Of a stretch of DNA of 42,500 bases, positions 1 through 9,535 are shown piece after piece. Each line of letters begins with the position of its first letter. Within the stretch, counting starts at the first letter, position 1. The notes under the pieces were generated by a model. The model searched no databases. It saw nothing but the letters and a program-made list of their open reading frames with translations, and had not been told where the DNA came from. The stretch is from Mesostigma viride (Eukaryota > Streptophyta > Mesostigmatophyceae > Mesostigmatales > Mesostigmataceae): positions 3,035,005 through 3,077,504 of the forward strand of contig RPFO01000165.1 in the NCBI GenBank assembly GCA_009746045.1. Direction: 5' to 3'. The translations under genes were made by a program, and so were the position numbers.

Positions 1-1830
1 AAAGCCAAACGAGGTTTGGTTGGAAAGGAGCTTTCCGGCTCCAGCCCAACCATCGCCATCGTCCTTTCCCAGCCGCCTGGGCCCGCAAACCATGCCAGCA
101 TTGAAACCCATCGCCAAGCGCCTCACCAGAGCTAGCCCAAGACCCTGCCATGATCGCAAATGGAGCCAGTACCTCCCAAGCGACACACGATCTTTTCTGT
201 CTTTCAATTGGCGCATGACGAAGGATCGAAGAATGGCGCCGAAATCATCAGGTTCTTACTCGTCACCAGGAACGCAAGCTTTGGGGCCAACGGGCCCATT
301 CCGCCGCCCCACCGTGGAGGCGTTCATCGCCAGGGCCAGACCACCGCTCGCTACTCCTGTGCAGCTTCTTCCAGCTAACTGTTCCGACATCGTCGCCAAA
401 ATCCGCAACCCAGCCCGGCCTCCACGTGCGGCCGACAGCCACGTGGCTCCCTCCCTCTGCATGCAAGGATGATATCCGAGCAGTGCTGGAGCTAGGGCAC
501 GTTACCTCCGGCCGCTGGCCGAGAAGATGACATCGCTGAACACGACGCTCAACACGGTGGAGGCCCGGGTCTCAAATTATGTGGAAACCAAGGTCGTCCA
601 CAAGCTTCAACCTCAGTTCTGACACGGTGCTGCACACCGCGGCGCAGGCATCTTCTGAGACGCACCGGCTGCACTTGTCTCTCGATCGCCTAAACCAGGT
701 GGAGGGCATTGAAGTGCGGCGTGCTCATGAATTAAGAAGCTTGAAGCCATCACCGCCACACCGGCCGAGGCCCTGGCCTCACACTGAGGTCCCAAGATAG
801 CGGAGCAGTACGGCCACCATCGCATCCGGCCAGCCACCCCGCGGCAGGATGCTGCATGGCGACCTCCCGGCCTCCTATGCGGACGGCTGCTGCGGTCGAC
901 AGCGACCGCCTCCACAACTGACGCCATCGCTATACGAAACTCCAGGCTTGAAGACCTTCGCCATGCACAACAACAGGAGGCCACCGACCGCGCCCGCCGC
1001 GACTGCGGGTGGTACGTGGTGCTGCTTCGCTTCCACCATGCAGAACTAGCCAGGTGAGACGTCAACCACCTAGCTTGACCGACAGCTCAAGGACCAGCTC
1101 CTTACCCTCATGGGCCTGGTAGCCGGTAGGTGAGGTAGAACTGTGTGGGTGTCACCGCCGTCCCCACTCGCGGGACAAGGCGGCTCCCCACCAGTCCTGC
1201 TCACCTTCCCTCCCCTGAGGACAAGCTGCCACTGAGCGGTTCCATTCTCGTCGCAAGTGGTTGCACGACCTCACCTGGACGCTGGACGACGATCGACCTG
1301 ACCTGCTTAGCAGCCGGCAGCAGCGACGCAACCTGTGGCCGGAATACCTCGGCACAAGCAGGACCCCCAGAAGCCCCAGGTGTACTGGAGGGGCGGGACC
1401 TGATGATCAACCACAAGATGTGGGCGCCCCTGCGGCCGGGCTAGCATAGCCCTATAGCTTGTAGCATTGGTAGTCACTGCCGCCATGGCAGCCATGCCTA
1501 GAATGTTTGCCTAGCTGTGCCACCATACCTATAGTCACGTGCACCGCTAACACACGGTACCAGCCATAGCCTCAGCTTTAGTCCTTGTACAGCCATGCTA
1601 CGTCCTGGCTATGCTCAGATCACTTGCCCACGCTTCTTGTTACATGACATGCTCACATGGGTCTTATTGCGCCCGCAGATCTTGCCGGATTGTTTACCGT
1701 GTCCGATTGCAGCTGTGGCATGCCTCTGGCATGAAGGAGAAAGGGGGTCTCTGCCTTTCTTTCTGTTGTGCACACACAGGGATTAAAAGCACTTCGGTGC
1801 TCCGTGACTCCCCAACGGGCCGGAGCACGA
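1..1830. other. Unassigned decayed sequence
   Basis: No frame here longer than about 150 codons looks like a protein. The region is GC-rich with many short overlapping frames on both strands, as expected by chance at this composition. The only hint of former coding is a coiled-coil-like stretch listed separately at 520-1050. I see no LTR, terminal repeat or RNA gene. It may be the interior of the decayed LTR element whose 3' LTR lies at 2835-3486, but nothing in the sequence proves this. Confidence 0.4.
520..1050 (+). pseudogene. Broken coiled-coil coding remnant
   Basis: Reading the plus strand across several frame changes gives fragments with heptad-like spacing of hydrophobic residues and many Glu, Arg and Gln. 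Examples are LAEKMTSLNTTLNTVEARV near 520-580 and RLEDLRHAQQQEATDRARR near 945-1005. No single frame stays open. Such helical stretches occur in gag and in LINE ORF1 proteins, so a dead retroelement is the simplest guess. No motif identifies the family, and the reading could be chance. Confidence 0.25.
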
Positions 1831-1832
1831 GT

Positions 1833-1864
1833 TTAATTAATTAATTAATTAATTAACTAGTTAA
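1833..1864. repeat. (TTAA)n simple repeat
   Basis: Six tandem TTAA units (1833-1856), then CTAG and a further TTAA. TTAA is the piggyBac target tetranucleotide, but nothing resembling a piggyBac terminus adjoins this run. Confidence 0.8.
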
Positions 1865-2819
1865 TTGGCGATGGTTTTGCGGGTAAGCCAGATGGCTTGG
1901 CAAGGGCAAGGGCGAGCTCTAGGGTTGGGCTGGGAGCTGGGAAGCTTTTCCAGCTCCTTTTCCAGACCTCGTTTAGCTTTTGGAGTTGTCATAGCCTGAA
2001 TTCCGTCAGCCATTATATTGGCCTTGCGTACCTGGACCCATGTGACACAACTGCTTGAGGATGCAGGGCTTCTGGGACTATCTATACTCCGCACCCCGGC
2101 GGATGATAGACAAGGAGCTAGAAATGGGCTGCCGTCTGCGATAAGCACCTTCATTCCTGAGGGGCATGCTCCTGTTTTATCCCCAGGGGCCACGCGGCCC
2201 ATTGCTCGCGCATGCAGGGTAGAAGTCCGCAGGTGGAGGTTATCACCCCTGAGGATAGCCGCTACACTACCGCTTCGTCTGCCATTACTGGCATTATAGT
2301 AGAGGACAGCTCAGATGATCTGAGCTGTCCTCTACATACTGTAATGCCAGTAATGGCAGACGAGGATGAGGATTAATTATATCCCCCTCTAGTGACTATA
2401 TGGTTGGGCATGATGCAGATGATATCTGTAATTTTCGTGTAATTATTTTTCCAATGAGATTCTAAGCATAGTACCCCGTGGCAACCTTAGACATAGCATA
2501 TTATTAGGTTAGTTAGGATGGATTGCGACGGGATGACGACAGCATCCCATCGGCTATCAAGGAATTGTCCTTGTGTGGCAACGCCGGGGAGAATTGGCTT
2601 TACTAACCCGCTGGCGAACAGGGGTTGGGACATAGTATCCCCATGGCCGATTTTGTACTATTGTTCTCTATAGCTGACTGCCCAGCCTGGGCGATTGTCG
2701 CTTTTGTGTGTGTGTTGCTTGTTTTGCTTGCAAGTGCTTCTTTTTTTTCTTGTTTGTTTGTTTGTGCTAATTGTCTTGTTGCGTGCGCCCCAAGCCTGGA
2801 CGATATAGCTATCGTCCCC
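1865..2819. other. Non-coding stretch upstream of gypsy-like 3' LTR
   Basis: Contains no credible gene. It holds the foldback at 2273-2365, and a T-rich tract followed by a short hairpin (GACGATA, TAGC, TATCGTC, about 2799-2816) just before the polypurine tract. By position it would be the 3' untranslated interior of the LTR element ending at 3486. That assignment is inferred from position only. Confidence 0.35.
2273..2365. repeat. Long foldback (inverted repeat with 3-nt loop)
   Basis: Left arm 2273-2315 and right arm 2319-2365 are near-perfect reverse complements around the loop TGA at 2316-2318. The only differences are one mismatch near the outer end and a short indel, where the right arm carries a few extra bases beside ATACTG. 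A transcript would form a hairpin of about 43 bp. The arms contain no coding sequence. Confidence 0.85.
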
Positions 2820-2834
2820 TGGGGAAGGGAGGAG
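2820..2834 (+). other. Polypurine tract of gypsy-like element
   Basis: Purine run GGGGAAGGGAGGAG (2821-2834) lies directly against the TG of the LTR at 2835. That is where plus-strand priming occurs in LTR retroelements, and it supports reading 2835-3486 as a 3' LTR on the plus strand. Confidence 0.6.
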
Positions 2835-3486
2835 TGTTACGGCCCAGACCTTTGTATGGGCGTAACAATGCCTTCAATAAATAAGTCGAAAGTCAATTGT
2901 TATTCGTTTGGGACTTTCGATAGCTCGCTTTCATAGTCCGCCGGGCTATAGGACTCAATTCAGGACTTATTTGGGAATTTGTCCTAAGTTCGGGACTTTG
3001 TGTGTTTATTTGGTACTTTGTGTGTTTCGGACCAATTATTTTGGGCCTAGCCACAAGTACGAGATCTTCTAGGGGCCGGGCCGGCCCTAGACGTCATACA
3101 GAACCTATTGGGGCTTGGCGGCAGTATCTGGAAGATCGGCGCGCATGTCGGCGCGCCTGCACACCAACTTGCCAGCTTGGTAGCGCAGCTAGGTGAAATT
3201 GGTCTGAGGACGATGGACTCTCTCTCTTTGGTTTGATGATTAATGAAACGAGTGTTGACGACTCCCTCAGACCAAGGGGCACTAATCCGGATGTCATTTG
3301 CCTCATGACATGACGTGCTATATAGCATGCTATAAGGCCTAGCTGAGGATAAACCGCTGCTCAGTTAGTCAATCTACTGCGATCTTTGCTTGCTATCGCG
3401 GTACGCGGATGCGCGGCTATGCCGGCTTATTAAACTGCACCTTATACTAGATTAGATCTTTCGCACATCCGGATCGGGATGTAACA
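2835..3486 (+). mobile_element. 3' LTR of a gypsy-like retrotransposon
   Basis: The 652-bp segment begins TGTTAC and ends GTAACA, a 6-bp terminal inverted repeat with canonical TG...CA ends, and a purine tract lies immediately upstream. No matching 5' LTR is in the window. The flanks (AGGAG before, CCGCG after) do not match, as expected when the left flank is element interior. The right flank is the C-terminal coding end of a LINE ORF1 relic, so this element probably inserted into it. The Ty3/gypsy assignment rests on the style of the termini only, since no pol survives. Confidence 0.6.
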
Positions 3487-4338
3487 CCGCGCCCTTCCAG
3501 TACACCGGCTGCCCCGCCTTGGTCTGCCGGAGCTGGAGGTAGGTCGGCCATAGCTCCCGTCGCCGTTGTTGCTGCGCCAGGGTCAAGTCGTCGTCAAGGG
3601 TGAAGAGAGTCTTCTCGAGCCGCTTGCGGCGTCTGAGAAAAGAAATCTTGTCCGCCGGGTTCTTGAAGGTGAGAAGGAGCGGGGGCGCCCCTGCCTTACC
3701 CCGCGCGCGGGGAAGGCGGTGGCGACCAGCTCGATCTCACCAGTAAGGCCCATGCGACCAAGAATTTCTCTCTCAAACGCACGTGCAAGCTTCTCAGAAT
3801 TCTCACCTTCCTCCATGTCGAAGTTCTTGACGATGACGTTGAGGCTGCGCTTGGCGAGCTCGGCCTCCTCGCGGAGGTCAAGCGTCTGCCGCTGGAGCTG
3901 GGCTGCGACGGCGGAGGTGGTGGAGGTGGTGTGCTGCTTAAGCATGTCCGCCCAGGTCGTGATAGGAGGAGCATCGCCGGCCAGGCCAGCAGGGGCTGGC
4001 TTGGCGGCAATGTCCTTCACCGCCTGGGCGGTGAGGCCTGCGGTGTTCTGCAGGACCTCGATAGCGATGCATTGTCCTTAAGACGCTGGTCGATGTCGCG
4101 GAGCTGGGCGGTGATGGAGTCGGTGGAGGCGGGGGGGGGGGGGTGGAGGCGAGGAGGGTGGCGGTGGCGGTGGGGATGGTGGGGAGCTCAGCAGCCAGCG
4201 TGCGACCCACAGCTGCCACATCTGCAGCAATGGGCGTCACGTGCAGTGAGAGGGCGTCGTGGAGGTGGTGGAGGAAGGTGGATTCGGCAATGGGGGCGGG
4301 GTGCAGAAGGTCCTCGGCCGAGCGAGGTAAAGAGAGCT
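3487..4338 (-). pseudogene. LINE ORF1-like protein, C-terminal half
   Basis: Read on the minus strand, this continues the gene that starts at 13271. In order it shows a helical region (VTPIAADVAAVGRTLAAEL), a proline-rich linker, a coiled-coil stretch, an RRM-like segment (SLNVIVKNFDMEEGENSEKL, about 3800-3860), and a C-terminal domain reading LLLTFKNPADKISFLRRRKR then LTLAQQQRRRELWP and ending near YWKGAVL at 3487. This order (coiled coil, RRM, C-terminal domain) is that of L1-type ORF1 RNA-binding proteins. At least three frame changes occur: at the 13-G run 4131-4143, near 4060, and near 3700. The gene is cut by element 1 at 4338 and by the gypsy-like LTR at 3486. No ORF2 follows. Confidence 0.6.
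4335..4338. repeat. Target site duplication AGCT (copy 1)
   Basis: AGCT directly adjoins the outer end of the LTR at 4339 and is repeated at 12791-12794 beyond the other LTR. Four-base duplication; the fifth base does not match. Confidence 0.75.
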
Positions 4339-4986
4339 AGTTAGCGAGCAGCCAGAACTGTGAGTTCCTGGTCTCTCACGCCACACAACGGGATGAGCCA
4401 AAGTTGCAAGGCAGCAACCTTTTAACCCGTGCACCAAGCCACGACCACGGTGAGCGGTTCCACGTCCAATGTGGGAGCCTCGGTTCGTGCTTGCCAAGAT
4501 AGCTGGTCATCCCCCATGACCAAGCTATATCCTTTGCGTTGTTCCTCGTTCCCATCGGCGTGACGAGGCACGTGCAGGCAGGCAAGCAAATCCTCAACGT
4601 CCACTGGCATCAGTGCAGAGCCAGGACGAACTGGATTTGCCTAGACTCTGCAACCTAGGAAGTACAGGACCTGTCACAAGCCTGCAAGGCCTAGTATCCT
4701 TGCAGACCTGTGCCAGTTCCTGTAGTCCACCAGTCACAGGCTGCTGCTCCTCTGGTCTACGTGGACCACAGTCACGTGATAGTCAGGCTAAGCCTGTGCA
4801 GGCACGGCCTGCCACGTGTCCTGTCCACTATACCAGAGGACTGTACCCTAGTCGGCCACGGACGGCTAGGACTTCGGGACCTCATATCTTTCTCGTCCCT
4901 TGTCTGTTTCAGGCGGTCAGCACGGCGTTGGAAAGGTCTTTCCAAACTGCATCCACTTAGCATATTGGTTGCCCAAAATGCTAACT
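4339..4986 (-). repeat. Element 1 LTR (3' LTR)
   Basis: 648 bp, also present at 12143-12790. In element orientation it begins AGTTAGC and ends GCTAACT, a 7-bp inverted terminal repeat without TG...CA. CTTTCCAACG lies about 52 nt from its start (4934-4925), and element 3's LTR carries the same decamer about 46 nt in. All reading frames across it are non-coding shadows. Confidence 0.9.
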
Positions 4987-5004
4987 CCAACCCTTTCTTC
5001 TTTT
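4987..5004 (-). other. Polypurine tract of element 1
   Basis: On the minus strand this reads AAAAGAAGAAAGGGTTGG, ending exactly where the LTR AGTTAGC begins. Element 3 has the almost identical AAAGAAAAGAAGGGGTTGG before its 3' LTR at 42144. The shared TTGG/AGTTA junction fixes the LTR boundary in both. Confidence 0.8.
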
Positions 5005-5334
5005 GGAGCTGGACCAGCTTGAAACAACCTAACCTTGCTTGTGCCCACTCAGCCACAGACCGCTTGGTCCCTTGAGGTTGATCAGACCTTTGAGGGCCCA
5101 GGTTCCTGCCTCCTTTGGGTAACAACATATCTGCCCTTGGACCAGGCTAGGTGTACTGGCCAGTGAATCAGAGGTCACCCCAGGTTATCCCCTGACCCCT
5201 TGGTCAGCTCCCAACCTTTCCTTGGGAACTTGGTGCTAGATTAAAGTCAAGGCACATTACCTAGTCCAATGGCTGGGATTACAGGATGCCAAGAACGTAC
5301 TATTGTGAGTTCCTGATCTTTCACAGTTATCACA

Positions 5335-5359
5335 GGCGCCCGTTCTTATGGCGCCCGCC
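5335..5359 (-). promoter_or_regulatory. Paired CGGGCGCC box in 3' UTR
   Basis: On the minus strand, GGCGGGCGCC is followed by ATAAGAA and then CGGGCGCC. Element 3 has the counterpart at 41634-41655, two CGGGCGCC copies separated by GTAAGA. Conservation in otherwise diverged UTRs suggests a cis-acting role that I cannot specify. Confidence 0.5.
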
Positions 5360-5487
5360 TTGGCCAGCCTTTCCCTTTTATGCTCAAAGAGACTCAGGTA
5401 GCACCTACAAATACTGCCTCATTGGGGAGCCCATGTCTTCACTGGGTGTTAAGCCCAGGAATCACTCATGCCAGGCTGTGGCTCTGC

Positions 5488-5504
5488 TGGGGAATTGAAC
5501 CCCA
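5488..5504 (-). promoter_or_regulatory. tRNA T-arm-like hairpin in 3' UTR
   Basis: On the minus strand, TGGGG, then loop TTCAATT, then CCCCA: a 5-bp stem with a 7-nt loop matching the tRNA T-loop pattern TTCRANY and the pol III B-box core. I cannot fold a complete tRNA around it. Element 3 has the equivalent at 41476-41492. Confidence 0.5.
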
Positions 5505-5993
5505 CCCCAACCTCCAGGTTTATAGGTGACCTGGAACTTTACACAAGAGAAACATTACAACCATGGAACAACATGAGAATGACATGACATGATTATGTTT
5601 TATTCAAGCATTATATAACCCAGAATGTGGCCCCCTGGCAACCATGTTCCACATGGTCACACAACCAGGTTCTTTATTAGCAACAGGTTGGAAACAAGCA
5701 CTAGAAAACATATGTACAGCAACCTGTAAGAACCAACATTCGGGTTGCCCTTGCATGGCCTAACTGTTTGAGGCCAAAGGCGTCGACTTAAGTCCTGGCG
5801 ACTCTTCTGAACCCCATGGGGAGGGCCAGGCATGATTCTCAGCTGGTAGGAGTGACATTCCACACCAACTCCTGTCCAGGAGGGTGTACCTAACCCTGAA
5901 GGACCGGCTGTCAACCAGTAAGCACCAGTCACCACTTGGTACTTTGGTCAAGCAGCCCACTGGGGGCACCCAAGCTGAAGCAAGGCCTGGTCT

Positions 5994-8195
5994 CTATGGC
6001 CGCCCGTGTAAGGGGTCCATGAGCCCACGGAGCAGGGGGTACTGCCTCTCCGCCTTCTCCTCCAGCTTGGTGAGGGCATCTGCAGGGTTGTCCACACCAG
6101 GCACATGTTCAATGTGAGCTAGGTAGGACATCTCCTTGAGCAACAAGTAGTCAAGGTCCCTGCTCCTGGCCAGCTGCCTGTGCACAAATTGCACCATGCC
6201 CATGCTATCAGTCCTCACCAGTGTGTGCAGCTGCAACCTACAGGAAGCCACTTGACATAGCTGGTAGAAGAGCTCCCTCAAGTAAAGAGCAGTATGCAGC
6301 CCTTCACAGATTGCCCTGCACTCAGCAATATCACTGCTGGGTGTAACCCTGTTCTGCAACCGACTGTACCAGGTAACAAGTGAGGTGTGATCTTGCTCCA
6401 GGGTAACTAATGCTGCTGCCCGGCCCCTGACCTCTGTGACCTTCCTATTGTCCATAGAACTGTCCACATAGAGAACCATGTCAAGGGGCTTGTACAAATC
6501 CACAGGACCCAGTATGAGAGGGGGAGACATCATGACAGCCTGCACCACACTCTCAGCACCCACCTCAACCAGCTGGGAATCAGTAAGTCGACTCAGAACC
6601 AGCAAGTCAGGGGCACATATACTTGCAAGCCATGCCAGCATGCCCCTGATGGTAGCACACCTAGCCTGCGTGATGGGCTCCTGCAATGCATCTACAATCT
6701 GCTGTGGGTAGTCCTTACCACCCTCCATCCTGATGAACCACGAGCCCTTGGCTTGGAACAACGTAGCCTGCATGCCACAGAAGACCATAGGCTCATTCTC
6801 CACCATGTGCTGTATCTTACCCAGCTCAAACCGCTTCTGGATCTTAGCCAAGACAGCCTCAACCCAGTCTGGTGGACCTATGAGATGCAGGTCATCACCA
6901 TGCAGTGAGGCAAAGACAGGAACCATTGTAGGACCCTTGGAACAAACAGGGATCCACTGGAGACACGAGAACCCACAAGTATTCTTCAAGAATTTCTCTA
7001 GGCTCTTTCTCCAGATAATGGGACTGGACCTGAGACCTTCCAACCCTTTCAGAATTCTCAGGTACCTGGCCTTTATCTCTGCTCTCCATACAGCAGGTAC
7101 AGTCACAAAGAAAGGAGGGATATCTCTCCAAGTCTGCCTAGCCTGATCTTGGTCACCCTTGAGAAAAGCCCTCTTGAAATCAATCAGCACAGAGCTATAG
7201 GGCACACCCTTAACCAGAAAAGACAGAAATATACACAGCAGAATCCTCCACGTGTCATGCAGCATCCCTGGAGTATAGAGCTCCTCATCTAACAACTGGC
7301 CAGTGCCATGATACTCGGTTACAACTGGTCTGACATGTGGCACCTGGACACCATCAACCTCCTTGAGCTTGAGGACAAACATCAATCTGAGCAGCTGGTG
7401 AACTTCTGGCAGCTCATCCACAGGTTCTGCACAGTTGGAAACTATCCACTCATGCCCAGAAGCAACAAAGCCAAGAGTCCATGCCTTAGCCATCTTGGGG
7501 CTCTGCATCATCTCGACTAGCTGGCGCCAGGGAATAGGACTGTGAGCAGCTATCTGGTACCTGTTTACCCCTAACTGCCTTGGATCAAAGGTGGTTGGGA
7601 TTATCAACAAGTCCTCAGCTATGGGCTCCTGACTCTGAGGACCCTCAGCTGGCTGACTCCTAACAGCCTTCACCGCCACTGCAAGACCCTGGGAATAGTG
7701 ATATCTTTCAAGGGGGAGGCTGCCCCTGCCTTCTAGTGCCAACTCATCAGAGGTCAAAGTAACCCCTGGCATGCACAAGAAGTTCTGTCCCAGAATGGCA
7801 GGCCCCTTATAGCCCTCTACCACACAGAACGTGGTGGGCACCCCTAAGATAGGCACACTCACTTCCCCAAGGATCTTCATGGACACCTTTCCTGAGAAAT
7901 CAGACACAGCAAGGCAACTGGGATGGGACATCTGTAAGCCTACAGCATCCTCTTCCCTGATGACAGACACCTGTGAGTTGGTATCTACCTCCATTGTAGC
8001 TGCCCAGCACGACCCCCACCCCGTGAGCTTGGATACCTTGGGATCATGTTTGCTGCGCATGAGTGCTCGGATGACGTCCGCCATGAGAGGCCCCCGGGCC
8101 TTAGGTGGCTGCCCCGTCCCCTCTGGCCTTGTGACAGTTGCTTCAGCAGCCTCCTCCTGCTCGTCATCTTCCAGCAGGGACAGACCATCATCCAC
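5994..8195 (-). CDS. pol: Pol part 2: protease, reverse transcriptase, RNase H (element 1)
   Basis: Frame of 733 codons. Residues about 68-165 form a retropepsin-like domain: active-site motif VDTNS (catalytic Asp about 71) and the downstream ILGQNFL motif. The copia-type reverse transcriptase follows, with IDFKRAFLKGD (first catalytic Asp), SPIIWRKSLEKF, then LHGDDLHL near 431-438 carrying the Asp pair of motif C, where YVDD is usual. RNase H has LYVDSSMD, AECRA, RTDSMG and the copia-like tail HVPGVDNPADALTKL. The integrase lies upstream in another frame (9262-8196). The two frames join near 8195, where a one-base shift reconnects them; elements 2 and 3 have both regions in one frame. In the element's life cycle this part would mature the polyprotein and copy RNA into DNA. 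Confidence 0.88.
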   Translation of the reverse strand: MDDGLSLLEDDEQEEAAEATVTRPEGTGQPPKARGPLMADVIRALMRSKHDPKVSKLTGWGSCWAATMEVDTNSQVSVIREEDAVGLQMSHPSCLAVSDFSGKVSMKILGEVSVPILGVPTTFCVVEGYKGPAILGQNFLCMPGVTLTSDELALEGRGSLPLERYHYSQGLAVAVKAVRSQPAEGPQSQEPIAEDLLIIPTTFDPRQLGVNRYQIAAHSPIPWRQLVEMMQSPKMAKAWTLGFVASGHEWIVSNCAEPVDELPEVHQLLRLMFVLKLKEVDGVQVPHVRPVVTEYHGTGQLLDEELYTPGMLHDTWRILLCIFLSFLVKGVPYSSVLIDFKRAFLKGDQDQARQTWRDIPPFFVTVPAVWRAEIKARYLRILKGLEGLRSSPIIWRKSLEKFLKNTCGFSCLQWIPVCSKGPTMVPVFASLHGDDLHLIGPPDWVEAVLAKIQKRFELGKIQHMVENEPMVFCGMQATLFQAKGSWFIRMEGGKDYPQQIVDALQEPITQARCATIRGMLAWLASICAPDLLVLSRLTDSQLVEVGAESVVQAVMMSPPLILGPVDLYKPLDMVLYVDSSMDNRKVTEVRGRAAALVTLEQDHTSLVTWYSRLQNRVTPSSDIAECRAICEGLHTALYLRELFYQLCQVASCRLQLHTLVRTDSMGMVQFVHRQLARSRDLDYLLLKEMSYLAHIEHVPGVDNPADALTKLEEKAERQYPLLRGLMDPLHGRP

Positions 8196-9262
8196 ACCAG
8201 AGGATTGTTAGCTGCTGCTGCCTGGCTCTGGCCTGGCTCCTCAACCCAGCTGGGAGGGCCTGGCCCGTCTGCAGGCCAGATTGCATGTGGCCTTCTTTCC
8301 TTGACATGAGCCCAGGACAACCTGTACACGTGCCTTGGATCCTTTTCCAAAGCCACCAGGCAAGATCTGTTAGCTTCTTCCACACGAGTGACAACCCCAT
8401 CCTGCCACTTCCCCCGCTTGCCTGGAATAGATGGTTCCTTCCACATCCTGACCTTCAGCCCCACCTGAGGCCTCAGCACATTCCAGTTCTTGTCCTTACG
8501 TCTCAGCTGGGCAAATAACCTATCTGCCTTCCTAAGACTGGCCTGCACCACGTTCTCAGGTAACAAGCTATACTGCAGGGCCAGGGGAGAGACAGCCACA
8601 CCATCAAAGTAATAGTTAACCCTGTGGTTCAGCTGCTCTTCTATCCCCTTACACCAGGCTGCCCTCTCTAAGGCAGATGCCACAAGTGGCACTGACTCTG
8701 CTGCTAGCACCACTGTCTTCACTTCACGTATGGATCTCTCTACAGCCCCTTGCTGCCCATGACTCTCCCTGGGGACTACTACCAGCTTACAAGGCAGCTG
8801 GTCCTGATGCTTGAGCAAACAGTCAAACTGCAAGTCTGCCTGCACACTCTTGCACACCCCAAAGCCTGGGATCAGGGCCTTCATACCCAACAACAAGTGG
8901 TGCTCCTGCATACCAGGCAGAACGTCTATCAGTCTATATCTGCTGAACCTGTCCACTGCCACCAATATATACAAGCCCCTGATATGCTGGATATCCATCT
9001 GGATGTCGCCACGCTCCCTAGCAGGCTCCCTAGCATGGGACTGAGGTGGGTGAACAGCATTCTCCTGGCAACCACAGTTCTCAGCAGCAGCCTGGCATGC
9101 CTCCCACAAAGGCTCCCTACCTAGCTTCCAAGCAAACATTGCTGCCTGCCCAGAATGCCCAAACATATGATGCAATCTATGGCCAGCCTCAGCATAGCTC
9201 AGCACTCTGTCAGTACTGACCTGGCGAGACGTCTGAACCGTGTGTGGGGACACATGATCCAC
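8196..9262 (-). CDS. pol: Pol part 1: integrase (element 1)
   Basis: The integrase frame opens at 9262 and is meaningful to about 8196, beyond which it reads out of phase over the protease. The zinc-binding N-terminus has HHMFGH followed by ENCGCQ, a slightly altered HHCC. The catalytic core has MDIQHIRG (Asp about 90), ADLQFD (Asp about 143) and GQQGAVERSIREVK (Glu about 175), a DDE triad spaced as in retroviral-type integrases. A C-terminal SH3-like part (PGKRGKWQDGVVTRVEEAN) follows. No DTG/DSG protease motif is visible between gag and this domain. The product would insert element cDNA into the genome. The start is uncertain because the frame may be fed by a shift from an upstream frame. 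Confidence 0.85.
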
Positions 9263-9535
9263 TCCTGAGGTTCCAGGGCTTCCTGCAGGCCATCCTGACT
9301 CCCCAAGCCAGGTCCTGCTCCCTGGACCGCTCCAGGCCCTTCCAGCAAGGTCCTTTGGCCCTCCAGGCCAGCACCTGCTGGAGACCCACCACCTGCATGA
9401 GGCATAGGGAATTCAGCTGCAGCATTGTTATTGCAATCCAGTGGAAGAACAACATCTTTACACCCTTGGTGCTGCACAAGGGGCACACCCCCATCCTTAT
9501 GTACATCCAACACACCTTCCCCAAGGGGTGATTGA
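9263..9535 (-). other. Linker between gag and integrase frames
   Basis: On the minus strand a reading frame (9513-9199) runs through here and overlaps the integrase start. It is Gly/Gln-rich low-complexity sequence without motifs. It is probably the gag-pol linker displaced by a frameshift. There is no protease signature. Confidence 0.4.

Larger units (their letters stand above)
5005..5993 (-). other. 3' untranslated region of element 1
   Basis: About 990 bp between the RNase H stop codon and the polypurine tract, with no coding sequence. It contains two motifs that recur in the 3' UTR of element 3 in the same order and similar spacing: a T-arm-like hairpin (5504-5488) and a paired CGGGCGCC box (5359-5335). 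Confidence 0.7.

Noticed and set aside
1833-1864. TTAA run as a piggyBac scar
   Set aside because: It is a simple repeat, and no CCCCTAAATGG-like terminus adjoins it.
2625-2936. 103-codon plus-strand frame with a hydrophobic, Cys-rich middle
   Set aside because: The hydrophobic part is a T-rich tract next to the polypurine tract, and the frame runs into the LTR.
4376-4960. Short frames inside the LTRs of element 1
   Set aside because: They recur unchanged in both LTR copies and lack motifs. LTRs are non-coding.
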